Shown: positions 46,701-55,450, numbered from the stretch's first letter. The stretch is 64,000 bases of DNA from CAZTVF01 sp964616985 (GCA_964616985.1 CAZTVF010000001.1:1-64000), one strand, 5' to 3'. Notes: a model not told the origin generated them from the sequence alone. Numbers and translations are program-made.

Positions 46701-47441
46701 TCAGACCGACAAACAGACCAGCACCGTCGCCTCGACGAGTTCGCACGTGGCGCCGAGGGTGTCGCCTGTGGCGCCGCCGATCTTGCGGCGGCACTGCAGG
46801 GCGAAGAGCATCGTCACCAGCAGGGCGAGGACGGCGGCGACGACGCCCGCGCGCCCGGCCACCACCAGGGCGGCCGAGGCCAGCACCGCCACCGATAGCC
46901 CCGCGGCGGCGACTGAACGCTGGCGGTAGAAGATGCTGCCCAGCCCGCCCTCGGGGCGCGCGTAGGGCAACAGCGTCATCGCGACGACCATCATGCATCG
47001 CCCGCCCAGCACGGCCAGGCCCGCGGCGGCCCATGGCCCCGCTCGGCCGGGGCCGAAGGTGGAGGCCAAAGCGGCGAACTTCACCAGCAGCACGCAGACG
47101 ATGGCGATCACGCCCATCGCCCCGACGTGGCTGTCCTTCATGATCTCCAGGATCCGCTCGCGCGGGCGGCTGGACAGGAAGCCGTCGGCGGTGTCGCTGA
47201 GGCCGTCGAGGTGGAAGCCGCCCGACACCGCCGCCAGCAGGATCACCGTCAGCGCCGCCGTCAGCACGGGCGACAGCACCAGCCCCAGCAGCCAGGCCAT
47301 CGCCGCGATGACGGCCCCGGCCAGCAGGCCCACCAGCGGGAACCACGGCTTGCAGCCGACGATGTCGGCCTCGGCCGTGCCCAGCGTGCCGGGCACGGGG
47401 ACGATCGTGAGGAACCGGATGGCGGCGAGGAAGCTTTTCAT
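46701..47441 (-). CDS. cobS: adenosylcobinamide-GDP ribazoletransferase
   Basis: The 246-residue membrane protein starts FLAAIRFLTIVPVPG and has FPLVGLLAGA, the signature GGFHLDGLSDTADGF (about 85-99) and MKDSHVGAMGVIA. These are typical of CobS, which joins adenosylcobinamide-GDP with alpha-ribazole (phosphate). About six hydrophobic helices are present. It lies 12 bases after cobT. Confidence 0.95.
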   Translation of the reverse strand: MKSFLAAIRFLTIVPVPGTLGTAEADIVGCKPWFPLVGLLAGAVIAAMAWLLGLVLSPVLTAALTVILLAAVSGGFHLDGLSDTADGFLSSRPRERILEIMKDSHVGAMGVIAIVCVLLVKFAALASTFGPGRAGPWAAAGLAVLGGRCMMVVAMTLLPYARPEGGLGSIFYRQRSVAAAGLSVAVLASAALVVAGRAGVVAAVLALLVTMLFALQCRRKIGGATGDTLGATCELVEATVLVCLSV

Positions 47442-47453
47442 GGGTTCGCTGTC

Positions 47454-48518
47454 CTATTTGTCGGCCTTGGAGACTGAGGCTTCCTCGAAGGTCGCGACCT
47501 CGCTGAGGACTCGGACGGCGGCTTCGATGAGGTTGAAGGCCAGGGCCGCGCCGGTGCCTTCGCCCAGGCGTAGGTTGAGGTCCAGCAGCGGCCACTTGCC
47601 CAGGAATTCCTGCATCGCGCGGTGGCCCTGCTCGACGCTGCGGTGCGCGGCGATCATATAGTCCTTGGCGGCCGGGGCCAGCGAGGCGGCGATCAGCGCG
47701 CCGGCCGTCGAGATGAAGCCATCCACCACGACGGGCTTCTTCTGGGCGGCAGCGCCCAGGATGAGCCCGGCGATGCCGCCGCTCTCGAATCCGCCGACCT
47801 TGGCCAGCACGTCCAGGCCGTCGCGCTTATCGGGCTGGTTCAGCGCGATCGCCTTCTCAATGACGCTCACCTTGTGCAGCAGCTGCGCGTCGTTGATGCC
47901 CGTGCCGCGGCCGGTCACCTGCGAAACCGGCACGCCTGTCAGCACGGCCACGATGGCGGTGGAGGGCGTGGTGTTGCCGATGCCCATGTCGCCGGTGCCG
48001 AACATGTCGGTGTCCTTGCCCAGTTGCATGGCCACTTCGATGCCGGCTTCGACCGATCGCCGCGCCTGCTCCTTCGTCATCGCCGGGCCCTTGGCCATGT
48101 TGGCCGTGCCGGGGGCGACGCGTTTGGAGATGATCTTGCCGGCCGTCGCCAGGGCGGAGAGGTCGCCAGCGACGCCCATGTCCACGACGTGCACCGCGGC
48201 CCCGGCCAGGCGGGCCAGGGCGTTGATGCCCGCGCCGCCGGCGATGAAGTTGAACACCATCTGGGGCGTGACTTCCTGGGGGTAGAGGCTGACGCCCTCG
48301 GCCACCACGCCGTGGTCGCCGGCCATCGTGACGACGGCCTTGCGGGCGACGGCGGGGCGGAGGCTGCGGGTCATTCCGGCCAGGTCCAGCGCCAGGTCCA
48401 TCAGGCGTCCCAGGGCCCAGTGGGGCATGGTCAGGGCGTCGAGGCGGGCCTTGGCCTTGTCGCGTGAGGCGTTGTCCTGGGGCACGATCTGCGCGAGGGT
48501 CGATTCAAGCAAGCTCAT
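47454..48518 (-). CDS. cobT: nicotinate-nucleotide-dimethylbenzimidazole phosphoribosyltransferase
   Basis: The 354-residue protein has the CobT motifs MAGDHGVVAEGVS, YPQEVTPQMV, GAGINALAR, GDMGIGNTTPSTA, the TGRGTGI loop, and LRLGEGTGAALAF, which carries the catalytic Glu near the end. It makes alpha-ribazole phosphate from a lower base and NaMN. The enzyme does not show which base is used. Its start overlaps the end of cobU by 14 bases. Confidence 0.96.
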   Translation of the reverse strand: MSLLESTLAQIVPQDNASRDKAKARLDALTMPHWALGRLMDLALDLAGMTRSLRPAVARKAVVTMAGDHGVVAEGVSLYPQEVTPQMVFNFIAGGAGINALARLAGAAVHVVDMGVAGDLSALATAGKIISKRVAPGTANMAKGPAMTKEQARRSVEAGIEVAMQLGKDTDMFGTGDMGIGNTTPSTAIVAVLTGVPVSQVTGRGTGINDAQLLHKVSVIEKAIALNQPDKRDGLDVLAKVGGFESGGIAGLILGAAAQKKPVVVDGFISTAGALIAASLAPAAKDYMIAAHRSVEQGHRAMQEFLGKWPLLDLNLRLGEGTGAALAFNLIEAAVRVLSEVATFEEASVSKADK

Positions 48519-49065
48519 CGGGGCTACCTTTCAGATGCAATGGGATTCCGCAGGTCACCAAGGTCACGGCGTTGGCGCCGGCGGCAAGGGTCTGGTTGCA
48601 GCGACCGACGAGGTCGCGGTATCGGCGGGCGAGGGCATTCTCGGGCACGATGCCCATGCCCACTTCGTTGGTCACAAACAGGATCGTGCCGCCGCGCTGG
48701 GCGCAGGCGGCGAGGATCTCCCGCGTTCGAGCAGCCACCTGCTCTTCGCCGACGGGCGGCTGGTGGGCCTGCTCGGCCGCGTACATGAGGTTGTTGATCC
48801 ACAGCGTGAGGCAGTCCACCAGCAGCACGGGGATGTCCGTGCGTGCGGCGATGACGCGGGCGAGGTCCAGAGGCTCCTCGATCGTCTGCCACGTGCCCGC
48901 AGCCCGCGCGAGCTGGTGTTTGAGGATCCGCTGCCGCATCTCCTCGTCGACGACGGGGCACGTGGCGATGAACGCCCGCAGCCCCGGAAGCGACTCGGCC
49001 AGCCGCTGGGCATACCCGCTCTTGCCCGATCGGCTGCCGCCGGTGATGAGGTGTACTCTAGACAA
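48505..49065 (-). CDS. cobU: adenosylcobinamide kinase / adenosylcobinamide-phosphate guanylyltransferase
   Basis: The 186-residue protein has the P-loop ITGGSRSGKS at its start, then CPVVDEEMRQRILKHQ (the guanylylation His region), LLVDCLTLWINNLM and FVTNEVGMGIVPEN. It phosphorylates adenosylcobinamide and adds GMP. The start is a TTG at 49065 with a strong GGAGGGATC before it. In-frame ATGs further up lie in a repeat and lack a site. It overlaps cobT by 14 bases. Confidence 0.94.
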   Translation of the reverse strand: MSRVHLITGGSRSGKSGYAQRLAESLPGLRAFIATCPVVDEEMRQRILKHQLARAAGTWQTIEEPLDLARVIAARTDIPVLLVDCLTLWINNLMYAAEQAHQPPVGEEQVAARTREILAACAQRGGTILFVTNEVGMGIVPENALARRYRDLVGRCNQTLAAGANAVTLVTCGIPLHLKGSPDELA

Positions 49066-49084
49066 GGGATCCCTCCAGTGGGAC

Positions 49085-49268
49085 GGGGGGAAGGTAATAG
49101 GGAATAGGGCATAGGGTATAGGGGAAGAGCTTGCATGCACCGAGAGATGGCAATCGCTCGCTTTTCTGCGCTGTTGGCGACGTCACAGAAGATTGGACGG
49201 CGTCCAAAGGTGAGCGATTGCACTGCATTTCCCTGGTCCCGGATCCCTGCACCCTATGACCTTCCCTT
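49085..49268. repeat. composite palindrome between cobC and cobU (class B)
   Basis: The words AATAGGGAATAGGGCATAGG (49096-49115) face CCCTGGTCCCGG and CCCTGCACCCTATGACC (49231-49263). Inside are the arms GGCAATCGCTCGCTTT (49149-49164) and AGGTGAGCGATTGC (49208-49221), the same inner hairpin family as at 45305-45378. Confidence 0.65.
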
Positions 49269-49272
49269 CCTC

Positions 49273-49887
49273 TCACGCGATTCCCTCCAGGTGCGAACAA
49301 TCGTTCAACCCCGCCAGCACGCCCTTGCCGTCGAAGACGTTCAGCGTGCTGATGGAGGCGGGGGCGGCGTCGAAGAGGAGGTAGTTTCGCGGGCTCAGGC
49401 CCAGCAGGCAACAGATGATCGTGCGGACCACGCCGCCGTGCGTGATGACCAGCGCCTCGCGGGCCTCGGCGGCGGCGAGGCACGCTGCCGACCGCTGCAC
49501 GCGCTGGACGAAGTGGCCGATGCTCTCGCCGCCGGGGAAGCGGAAGTCGTCGCGATATTGGGCCCAGCGGTCGACGGCGGCGGGGCTGCGGCGGGCTATT
49601 TCTTCGAATCGCATGCCTTCCCAGCGGCCGAAGTCGATCTCGCGGAGGTCGTCGTTGAACTGCACCTTGGCGCCGCAGGCCTTGGCGACGATGCGGGCGG
49701 TTTGTGCGGCCCGCTTCATCGGGCTGGCGATGATTGTCGCGGGGGCAGCTTTTGCCAGCCGAACGCCCAGGGCAGCCGCTTGGCGTCTGCCCAGCGGCGA
49801 CAGCGGCGCGTCGGTGCTGCCGACGAACGCGCCAGCGAAGCGAGGCGCCACCAGGGCATGTCGCACCAGCAGCAGACGATTGGCCAT
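49273..49887 (-). CDS. cobC: alpha-ribazole phosphatase / histidine phosphatase family
   Basis: The 204-residue protein is a histidine phosphatase with catalytic His in LLLVRHALV (RHA instead of the usual RHG), ASPMKRAAQTARI, the Glu in LREIDFGRWEGM, and the second His in ALVITHGGVVRTI. The place at the head of the cobalamin operon supports CobC, which removes phosphate from alpha-ribazole phosphate or adenosylcobalamin phosphate. GGAGCGATC precedes ATG 49887. The riboswitch lies upstream. Confidence 0.88.
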   Translation of the reverse strand: MANRLLLVRHALVAPRFAGAFVGSTDAPLSPLGRRQAAALGVRLAKAAPATIIASPMKRAAQTARIVAKACGAKVQFNDDLREIDFGRWEGMRFEEIARRSPAAVDRWAQYRDDFRFPGGESIGHFVQRVQRSAACLAAAEAREALVITHGGVVRTIICCLLGLSPRNYLLFDAAPASISTLNVFDGKGVLAGLNDCSHLEGIA

Positions 49888-50321
49888 GATCGCTCCAAAA
49901 GGCGGCCGGATGTGGACGCACCCGCTCCGCCCTGCCAAAAGGCAGGGAGTGCCCGGAGAAAGCGAAACGCTCCTGGCCCTTCCCGCGAAGGTACCCGCCC
50001 TCAGGCGAGTGTTTTGGTGTCCTGACTTCCGGATCATCCTACAGGCCGCGACCTTCCTGCCCGAAGGCAGTGGCCGTCGTGCGGCGTTCGTTCCCGGTCA
50101 CAGTGGCGGGGCCGTGCTGGAATTTCACCAGCTTCCCAGTCGCAGATGACAGTACAATCGCCACGGGAAACGGTCAAGTGATTTTGAAAACGCTCCCGGG
50201 CGGGCTCCGCCATCAGGCCAGGGCCGCGGCTATGATCTTCTATCGCGGATGGGCGCCGACGCCGCTTCGCCGTATCGCCCGACCCATAGACATGAGATAA
50301 TGCCGACCAAAGGAGCGAACT
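49888..50321. other. 434-bp regulatory region with riboswitch
   Basis: The gap holds the cobalamin riboswitch on the minus strand (next entry), a CCCTGCC-AAAA-GGCAGGG hairpin at 49930-49947 that may be part of its expression platform, and the ribosome-binding site of the AsmA-like gene (AAAGGAG, 50309-50315). The promoter of the AsmA-like gene is probably in 50230-50300 but is not clear. Confidence 0.6.
50010..50185 (-). promoter_or_regulatory. cobalamin riboswitch
   Basis: On the minus strand the core reads GGGAAGCTGGTGAAATTCCA, then GCACGGCCCCGCCACTGTGA (the B12 box region), a variable stem (CTGCCTTCGGGCAG), and GGATGATCCGGAAGTCAGGA followed by CACC. These are the diagnostic blocks. It is placed to control cobC and the whole operon down to cobO, normally repressing when adenosyl- or methylcobalamin is abundant. 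Confidence 0.92.
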
Positions 50322-51266
50322 ATGAAGAAGTGGATCATCCGGATTCTCGTCTCGGTGGTGGTACTGCTGATCGTCGCCGTCGGCGTGGCCTGGGCCATGG
50401 TGGACTCCATCGCCAAGACGGCCGTCGTCAAGGGCGGCACATACGCCACCGGCACGACTAGCACAATCGACTCGCTGACGCTAAGCCTTCTCAAGGGCCA
50501 GTTGACCCTGAATGACTTGGTGATCGAGAACCCCAAGGGGCCCGGTTTTGCCGCGCCCTTTGCGTTCAAGATGGGGCGTTTCGACCTGAAGCTCACGCCC
50601 AAGAGCCTGTTGAGCGACACGGTGTTGGTGCAGGATTTTGCCATTGAGGGCATGGAAGTCTACATCGAGCAGAAGGGCGCGGACAACAACCTCTCGATCA
50701 TCATCAAGCACATTCAGCAGTTGGGCGGCCCCAAGGCCTCGGCGCCGGCAGAGCCCCGGCCCACGGCGGCGCCCACCGCCACCCCCGGTTCCCCGGCCGC
50801 CCCGGGCGACGAGGACTCAAAGATCCGCATCAAGGCCGACCGCCTGCTCATCAAGGGCGTCGTCGCGCATGTGAAGACGCCGCTGCCGGGTCAAGCGGGG
50901 AATATCACGATCAATGTCCCCACGATCGAGATGCTCAACCTCAGCACCGCCGACGGCAAGGGCCTGACCATTGCCGAGATCGCCGGGCGGATCCTGCCGG
51001 CGGTCGTCCAGGGCGTGATCGAGAACGGCAAGGGGCTCATCCCCGCCGACATGGCCGCACTTCTGACGACGGATATCGCCGCCGCCCGCCAGCGCCTGGG
51101 CGATGTGACGAAGTCGATCACCAATCTAAAGGTCGATGCCAACACATTGAAGATCGACGCCAACTCCCTGCCCGCCGACGCCAACCTTCTCAAGAGCCTC
51201 CCCAAAGACCCGCTCAAGGACCTCCCGAAGAACCCGCTCAAGGGCCTTTTGGACGGGAACAGGTGA
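50322..51266 (+). CDS. AsmA/DUF748-like membrane-anchored protein
   Basis: The 314-residue protein has an N-terminal membrane anchor (5-27). A segment typical of AsmA-like proteins follows (VDSIAKTAVVKGG, SLLKGQLTLNDLVIENPKGF-like, then LTPKSLLSDTVLVQDFAIEG). A Pro/Ala linker lies at about 140-167, a second beta domain after it, and Asp/Leu/Lys repeats at the end. AsmA-like proteins act at the envelope, probably in lipid transfer or membrane organisation. AAAGGAGCG precedes ATG 50322. Confidence 0.7.
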   Translation: MKKWIIRILVSVVVLLIVAVGVAWAMVDSIAKTAVVKGGTYATGTTSTIDSLTLSLLKGQLTLNDLVIENPKGPGFAAPFAFKMGRFDLKLTPKSLLSDTVLVQDFAIEGMEVYIEQKGADNNLSIIIKHIQQLGGPKASAPAEPRPTAAPTATPGSPAAPGDEDSKIRIKADRLLIKGVVAHVKTPLPGQAGNITINVPTIEMLNLSTADGKGLTIAEIAGRILPAVVQGVIENGKGLIPADMAALLTTDIAAARQRLGDVTKSITNLKVDANTLKIDANSLPADANLLKSLPKDPLKDLPKNPLKGLLDGNR

Positions 51267-51275
51267 TGATTGACC

Positions 51276-52124
51276 TCATGCAAGCTTCTGCGCCTGCATT
51301 AGAAAGAAGTCGCGGGTCCAGAGGTCCAGCGAGGGTAGTTCGTTGGGCTTGACGAAGGCCCGAACATCCTCGCGAGCCTGCTTCCAATCGATGGTGTTGA
51401 TCTTCGCCAGGAGGTGTTCCAGGCACCAGGCACGATCCGCGTGTACGCCCGCGGTCCTCCAAGGTCCCATCTGGTCAAGGGCCGAGGAGAGCAATGCGTA
51501 GTTGGGTGGCGTCCGGCGGGCCGTGTACCAGATGAAGTCGTACCAGTCGCGGCCCTTGAGGTACTGCCGGCAAAGCAGGGCGTGAAGTTTTCCGGCAAAG
51601 AGACTGGGTAGACCGAAAACGCAGATAGCGGAAGGGAACGGGAAGTCCAGGTACCTGATCTCGAAGGCGGCACCGGCGGGCGGGTTGGTGTCCACCTCGA
51701 ACTTGATCCGAAGCTTGCGGAGCGGCCCCGAGTCCGGCTTGTAGTTCAGTTGCAGCAGCTTGCCCAGCGAGTCATCCTTGACGAAGGCCAGATGAACCGC
51801 TTGCTCCAGCTTCGAACGATCATCGATCTCGATCCCATAGCCGTAGGCGGCCAGCTCCTGGGCGATGCTCAGCAGGTAAGGCTTCAGCGAGAAGTCAGCC
51901 GCAGGCCTCTGAAAGGCGAAGTCCAGATCTTCGGAGAAACGGTTCAGCCCATGGAAGACGCGCAGGCAGGTGCCGCCCTGGAATCCGGCCTTCTGAAAGA
52001 AGTCCGTGCGTCCCAGGGCCGCCAGCGTGATCTCCTGCGTGATCTCGCGAAGAGCCTGTTCCTCTTCCAGGGTGGACCGGCACCCGTAGCCGTCCAGACG
52101 GTCCTGAATGATTTTGACGCTCAT
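51276..52124 (-). CDS. abiEii: AbiEii-type nucleotidyltransferase toxin
   Basis: The 282-residue protein has the AbiEii/AbiGii signature FQGGTCLRVFHGLNRFSEDLDFAF (GG-T-x-L...R-x-S-x-D-x-D, about 47-71). The later LPSLFAGKLHALLCRQYLKGRDWYD segment (Lys and Asp conserved) is about residue 180. Related enzymes add nucleotides to tRNA and stop growth. AAAGGAC precedes ATG 52124. It overlaps the antitoxin stop by four bases (ATGA). Confidence 0.9.
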   Translation of the reverse strand: MSVKIIQDRLDGYGCRSTLEEEQALREITQEITLAALGRTDFFQKAGFQGGTCLRVFHGLNRFSEDLDFAFQRPAADFSLKPYLLSIAQELAAYGYGIEIDDRSKLEQAVHLAFVKDDSLGKLLQLNYKPDSGPLRKLRIKFEVDTNPPAGAAFEIRYLDFPFPSAICVFGLPSLFAGKLHALLCRQYLKGRDWYDFIWYTARRTPPNYALLSSALDQMGPWRTAGVHADRAWCLEHLLAKINTIDWKQAREDVRAFVKPNELPSLDLWTRDFFLMQAQKLA

Positions 52125-52747
52125 GGGTGTAAGTCCTTTCGCACTCCGGCCAGGAATCGCCGCACGCGGAGGGATGAGTAGTTCAGCAGCAACGCGTCGC
52201 ACGCCGAGACATCGAGGGAGGCCAACACGACCTCGTCAATCCGCAGACTCTCGACGGCCGGGGCGAGGGTGCGCCACTGTTCGCTATGGACATAAACGTA
52301 ATCAGCCAGCGCCTTCAGTGGCGACGCCATCAGGACTCCCCCGGCTGTGCGGCCGACCTCGGTGTAGAACACGCGCTGTGGGACGCGGACGAACGAGAGA
52401 ACCCCCCCCGGCGTGTTGAACTGGCGCGAACGATCCATCGATACGCTCGTCACCGAGTATACCGCCTCGGGAATCCAACCGTGATAGGACAAGGCGCTCT
52501 GCAGGCTGACGTAGCTTGGCCCATAGACCCGCTGGGCCAGCACAAACGGGTCCATCTTTCCCCGCATGTAGCGCACCGCCAGGCAATAAAGGCCGCGGTG
52601 GATCCGCACCACCTCGCCGCGGGCGAGGGCTCGCCGAAGCAGGGCGAACTGGCGATCCGCACTGCCGCCGACCCAGCAGGCAACTTCCGGCCGGGTGAAG
52701 ATGCCTTGCCCTGTCTTCTCCAATACGATTTCCGTTAGCCGCTGCAT
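52121..52747 (-). CDS. abiEi: AbiEi-like antitoxin / transcriptional regulator
   Basis: The 208-residue protein has an N-terminal winged-helix region (about 10-60) ending in RGLYCLAVRY, then the AbiEi middle domain with SLQSALSYHGWIPEAVY and PLKALADYVYVH. AbiEi antitoxins neutralise the toxin gene product without direct contact and repress their own promoter. Gene order antitoxin then toxin with a four-base overlap is typical. A promoter with an internal inverted repeat abuts the ATG. Confidence 0.88.
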   Translation of the reverse strand: MQRLTEIVLEKTGQGIFTRPEVACWVGGSADRQFALLRRALARGEVVRIHRGLYCLAVRYMRGKMDPFVLAQRVYGPSYVSLQSALSYHGWIPEAVYSVTSVSMDRSRQFNTPGGVLSFVRVPQRVFYTEVGRTAGGVLMASPLKALADYVYVHSEQWRTLAPAVESLRIDEVVLASLDVSACDALLLNYSSLRVRRFLAGVRKDLHP

Positions 52748-52788
52748 ATTTGTATGATACTGTCATTATTCGACAGTTTCAAACAAAT
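52748..52788 (-). promoter_or_regulatory. abiE promoter with embedded operator
   Basis: On the minus strand TTGAAA (52782-52777) and TATCAT (52759-52754) are separated by 17 bases. ACTGTC/GACAGT arms lie across the spacer and ATTTGT/ACAAAT arms lie outside. Only six bases separate the -10 from the ATG, so the mRNA may be leaderless. Confidence 0.65.
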
Positions 52789-52802
52789 ACATGAACAGTG
52801 CA

Positions 52803-54302
52803 TCACATCGGCGGCTTGAGGCGGGTGATGCCGGAGGCTTTCTCGTGCATGCGGGCGGCGCGGAGGAGCGGGCCCTCGCTGAATAAGGGGCCGATGAGCT
52901 GCATGCCGATGGGCAGGCCTGCCTTGGAGACCCCCGCCGGGATCGTGATGCCCGGCAGGCCGGCGAGGTTCACGGAAATCGTGTAGATGTCCGCGAGGTA
53001 CATCGTCAGCGGGTCGGCCGTCTTCTCGCCGAGCTTGAACGCCGTGGTCGGGGTGGCCGGGCACAGCAACACGTCGCACTGCGTAAACGCCCGGTCGAAA
53101 TCGTTCTTGATCAGCCGCCGCACCTTCAACGCCTTCACGTAATACGCGTCGTAATAGCCGCTCGACAGGGCGTAGGCCCCGAGCATGATGCGGCGCTTCA
53201 CCTCGCTACCGAATCCCTCCGCCCGCGTCTTGGAATACAGCTCGATGATGTCGGAGACCTTCTCGCTGGTGCGATGGCCGTAGTGCACGCCGTCGTAGCG
53301 GGCGAGGTTGCTCGAGGCCTCGGCCGCGGCCACGATGTAGTAGCACGCCACGGCGAAACTCGACAGCGCGCCGTCGGCGGCGCGGTCGATGCGGCTGTGC
53401 GGCAGGTGCACGTCCACCAGCGTGGCGCCCAGCGACTGGTACGTCCGGGCGGCGGCCTGCAGGGCGGCGTGAATCTCCGGGTCCAGCGCGTCGGAATAGA
53501 ACTCCTTGGGCAGGCCCACGCGGAGGTTCGCCAGCGGCTTGTCCAGATCGGTAAGGTAATCGGGCACGGCTTGGTCGATCGACGTGGAGTCCAGCGGGTC
53601 GTGGCCGGAGATCACCTGCGACAGCGCGGCGCAGTCGGCCACGTCGCGGGTCATCGGGCCGATCTGGTCGAGGCTCGATCCGTAGGCGACCAGGCCATAG
53701 CGGCTCACGCGGCCATACGTGGGCTTCATGCCCACGATGCCGCAGAAGGCGGCGGGCTGGCGGATGGAGCCTCCCGTGTCGCTGCCCAGGGCGGCGGCGC
53801 ACTGCCGCGCCGCGACGGCCGAGGCCGAGCCGCCGGACGAGCCGCCCGGCACGCGCGAAACGTCCCAGGGGTTTCGCGTGGGGCGAAAGCCGCTGTTTTC
53901 TGTGGACGAGCCCATGGCGAATTCGTCGCAGTTGGTCTTGCCGATGACCACCGCGCCGGCCGCCTGCAGCTTTTGAACGACGGTGGCGGCGTAAGGGGGC
54001 TGGAAGTTGGCGAGGATCTTCGACGAGCAGGTGGTGCGGGCGAAGGGGGTGCAGATGTTGTCTTTGACAGCCACCGGCACGCCGGCCAGCGGCGGCAGCT
54101 TTTCCAGCGCGGCCCGGCGGGCATCGACGGCCTTGGCCGCGTCGATGGCGGTGTCCCAGCATACCTCGTTGAACGAGGCAATCTGGGGCTCGGTGGCGTC
54201 GATCGTCTTGAGGTACGCCTGGGCCGCCTCGACGGCAGAGACCTCGCCACGGGCGATGGCGTCGCGGAGTTCGATGACGGATAACTCGGTGAGGGCGGTC
54301 AC
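52803..54302 (-). CDS. gatA: aspartyl/glutamyl-tRNA amidotransferase subunit A
   Basis: The 499-residue amidase has the Ser-cisSer-Lys triad: Lys in VPVAVKDNIC (about 80), Ser in VPGGSSGGSASAVAA and the nucleophile in LGSDTGGSIRQPAAFCG (about 180). The C-terminal signature LAGLPGITIPAG is also present. It hydrolyses glutamine to feed ammonia to GatB for Gln-tRNA(Gln) or Asn-tRNA(Asn) synthesis. gatC overlaps its start by four bases. gatB is not in the window. Because asnS is present, transamidation of Glu-tRNA(Gln) is the likelier role. Confidence 0.96.
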   Translation of the reverse strand: MTALTELSVIELRDAIARGEVSAVEAAQAYLKTIDATEPQIASFNEVCWDTAIDAAKAVDARRAALEKLPPLAGVPVAVKDNICTPFARTTCSSKILANFQPPYAATVVQKLQAAGAVVIGKTNCDEFAMGSSTENSGFRPTRNPWDVSRVPGGSSGGSASAVAARQCAAALGSDTGGSIRQPAAFCGIVGMKPTYGRVSRYGLVAYGSSLDQIGPMTRDVADCAALSQVISGHDPLDSTSIDQAVPDYLTDLDKPLANLRVGLPKEFYSDALDPEIHAALQAAARTYQSLGATLVDVHLPHSRIDRAADGALSSFAVACYYIVAAAEASSNLARYDGVHYGHRTSEKVSDIIELYSKTRAEGFGSEVKRRIMLGAYALSSGYYDAYYVKALKVRRLIKNDFDRAFTQCDVLLCPATPTTAFKLGEKTADPLTMYLADIYTISVNLAGLPGITIPAGVSKAGLPIGMQLIGPLFSEGPLLRAARMHEKASGITRLKPPM

Positions 54303-54601
54303 TGGCTGTCTCCGATCACCTTGGGGACCATGAAGAAGTCGCCGTCGCGCTGCGGGGCGTTGGCCAAGGCTTCTTCCGGCGAGAGGGACGCGTGGGGCGT
54401 GTCGACCGCGAAGACGTTCTGGATCTCCACCGCATGCGCCATCGGCTCTATGCCGCTGGTGTCGAGCTCGTTGAGCTTTTCCACGTACGTGAGGATGCTC
54501 GCCAACTGGCGGCCAAACGTGGCGACCTCATCGTCGGTGAGCTCGATTCGTGCGAGCTTTCCTATGTGCCGGACAAGCGTTGGATCGATCTGGTTTTCCA
54601 T
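54299..54601 (-). CDS. gatC: aspartyl/glutamyl-tRNA amidotransferase subunit C
   Basis: The 100-residue protein begins with the GatC pattern VRHIGKLARIELTDDEV, then FGRQLASILTYVEKLNELDT, and ends with RDGDFFMVPKVI. It stabilises GatA-GatB. ATG 54601 fits the family start; the ribosome-binding site is weak. It is translationally coupled to gatA through ATGA. Confidence 0.95.
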   Translation of the reverse strand: MENQIDPTLVRHIGKLARIELTDDEVATFGRQLASILTYVEKLNELDTSGIEPMAHAVEIQNVFAVDTPHASLSPEEALANAPQRDGDFFMVPKVIGDSQ

Positions 54602-54802
54602 CGCCCTATGATAAGAGACGGGCTGTGGATGTAAACACGGTTTTTGCGGGGGCGCCCAAATCGGGCACCATGCCCCTGTGTGGTTCGCGGGAGAGCAGGT
54701 GACTGGCCGTGGACATGCTTTTGGCCTGCCTGCCGCCAAAGCATGGCACCCCGCGGGCCTGGAACGTGGCGTCGAGGTGGACGACATTTTTGACAGCGGG
54801 CG

Positions 54803-54831
54803 TTGACGTGGCCGCGTTTGCACGCTATAGT
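54803..54831 (+). promoter_or_regulatory. strong sigma-70-like promoter of infA
   Basis: TTGACG (54803-54808) and TATAGT (54826-54831) are separated by exactly 17 bases. Transcription would begin near 54838, about 25 bases before the infA ATG. It is one of the clearest promoters in the window. Confidence 0.75.
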
Positions 54832-54861
54832 GCCGCGTTACCGTCTTACGAAAAGAGTGTT

Positions 54862-55089
54862 ATGGCCAAAGCCGATACCATCGAAGTTGAAGCCGTCGTC
54901 AAGGCAGCATTGCCCAATGCCATGTTCCGTCTCGAGATCGACATGGCGAATAAGAAGCATGAGATCATCGGCCACATCTCCGGCCGCATGCGCCGCAACT
55001 ACATCCGCATCACCCCCGGGGACAAGGTCCTCGTCCAGCTGAGCCCCTACGACCTGACCAAAGGCCGCATCGTTTTCCGCCAGCGGTAA
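54862..55089 (+). CDS. infA: translation initiation factor IF-1
   Basis: The 75-residue OB-fold protein matches IF-1 along its whole length (VVKAALPNAMFRLEIDM, HISGRMRRNYIRITPGDKV, LSPYDLTKGRIVFR). It binds the A site of the 30S subunit during initiation. ATG 54862 lies downstream of the promoter at 54803. It is alone rather than in a ribosomal-protein operon, a common planctomycete situation. Confidence 0.97.
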   Translation: MAKADTIEVEAVVKAALPNAMFRLEIDMANKKHEIIGHISGRMRRNYIRITPGDKVLVQLSPYDLTKGRIVFRQR

Positions 55090-55117
55090 ACGGACGCAGG
55101 GGGCTTGGGAGCAGCGA

Positions 55118-55450
55118 ATGAAGGGGAAGTGGATCAAGACAGGGGTAGCCCTGCTCATCGTTGGCGGGCTGATCTATTACTACAATGGCCCACGGTTCTG
55201 GACTCTTCATGCCAATGACTCTCCCGACGGCCGATACCGCTATATAAGCGAAGTTCAGGACCCGCCGTTCACGCAAGCGAGCCCCGTCATCTACCGCTAC
55301 CGCGTGATTGACCTTCGGACCGGGAGGGAGATACCGGGCACGCGCGTGTTGATCAACGCCGACAGTTGCCACTACGACAAGTACGAACAGCCTCACGTAT
55401 GGACGAAGGAAGAGATCGAAGAGCTTGATCGCAAGACAGGCGTCAAGTAG
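55118..55450 (+). CDS. small membrane-anchored hypothetical protein (110 aa)
   Basis: One N-terminal helix (about 7-22) is followed by a short soluble domain with SPDGRYRYISEVQD and YRYRVIDLRTGREI segments. No family is recognised. GGGAG precedes ATG 55118, 28 bases after infA, so the infA promoter may drive it. The end converges with the PHP gene. Confidence 0.6.
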   Translation: MKGKWIKTGVALLIVGGLIYYYNGPRFWTLHANDSPDGRYRYISEVQDPPFTQASPVIYRYRVIDLRTGREIPGTRVLINADSCHYDKYEQPHVWTKEEIEELDRKTGVK

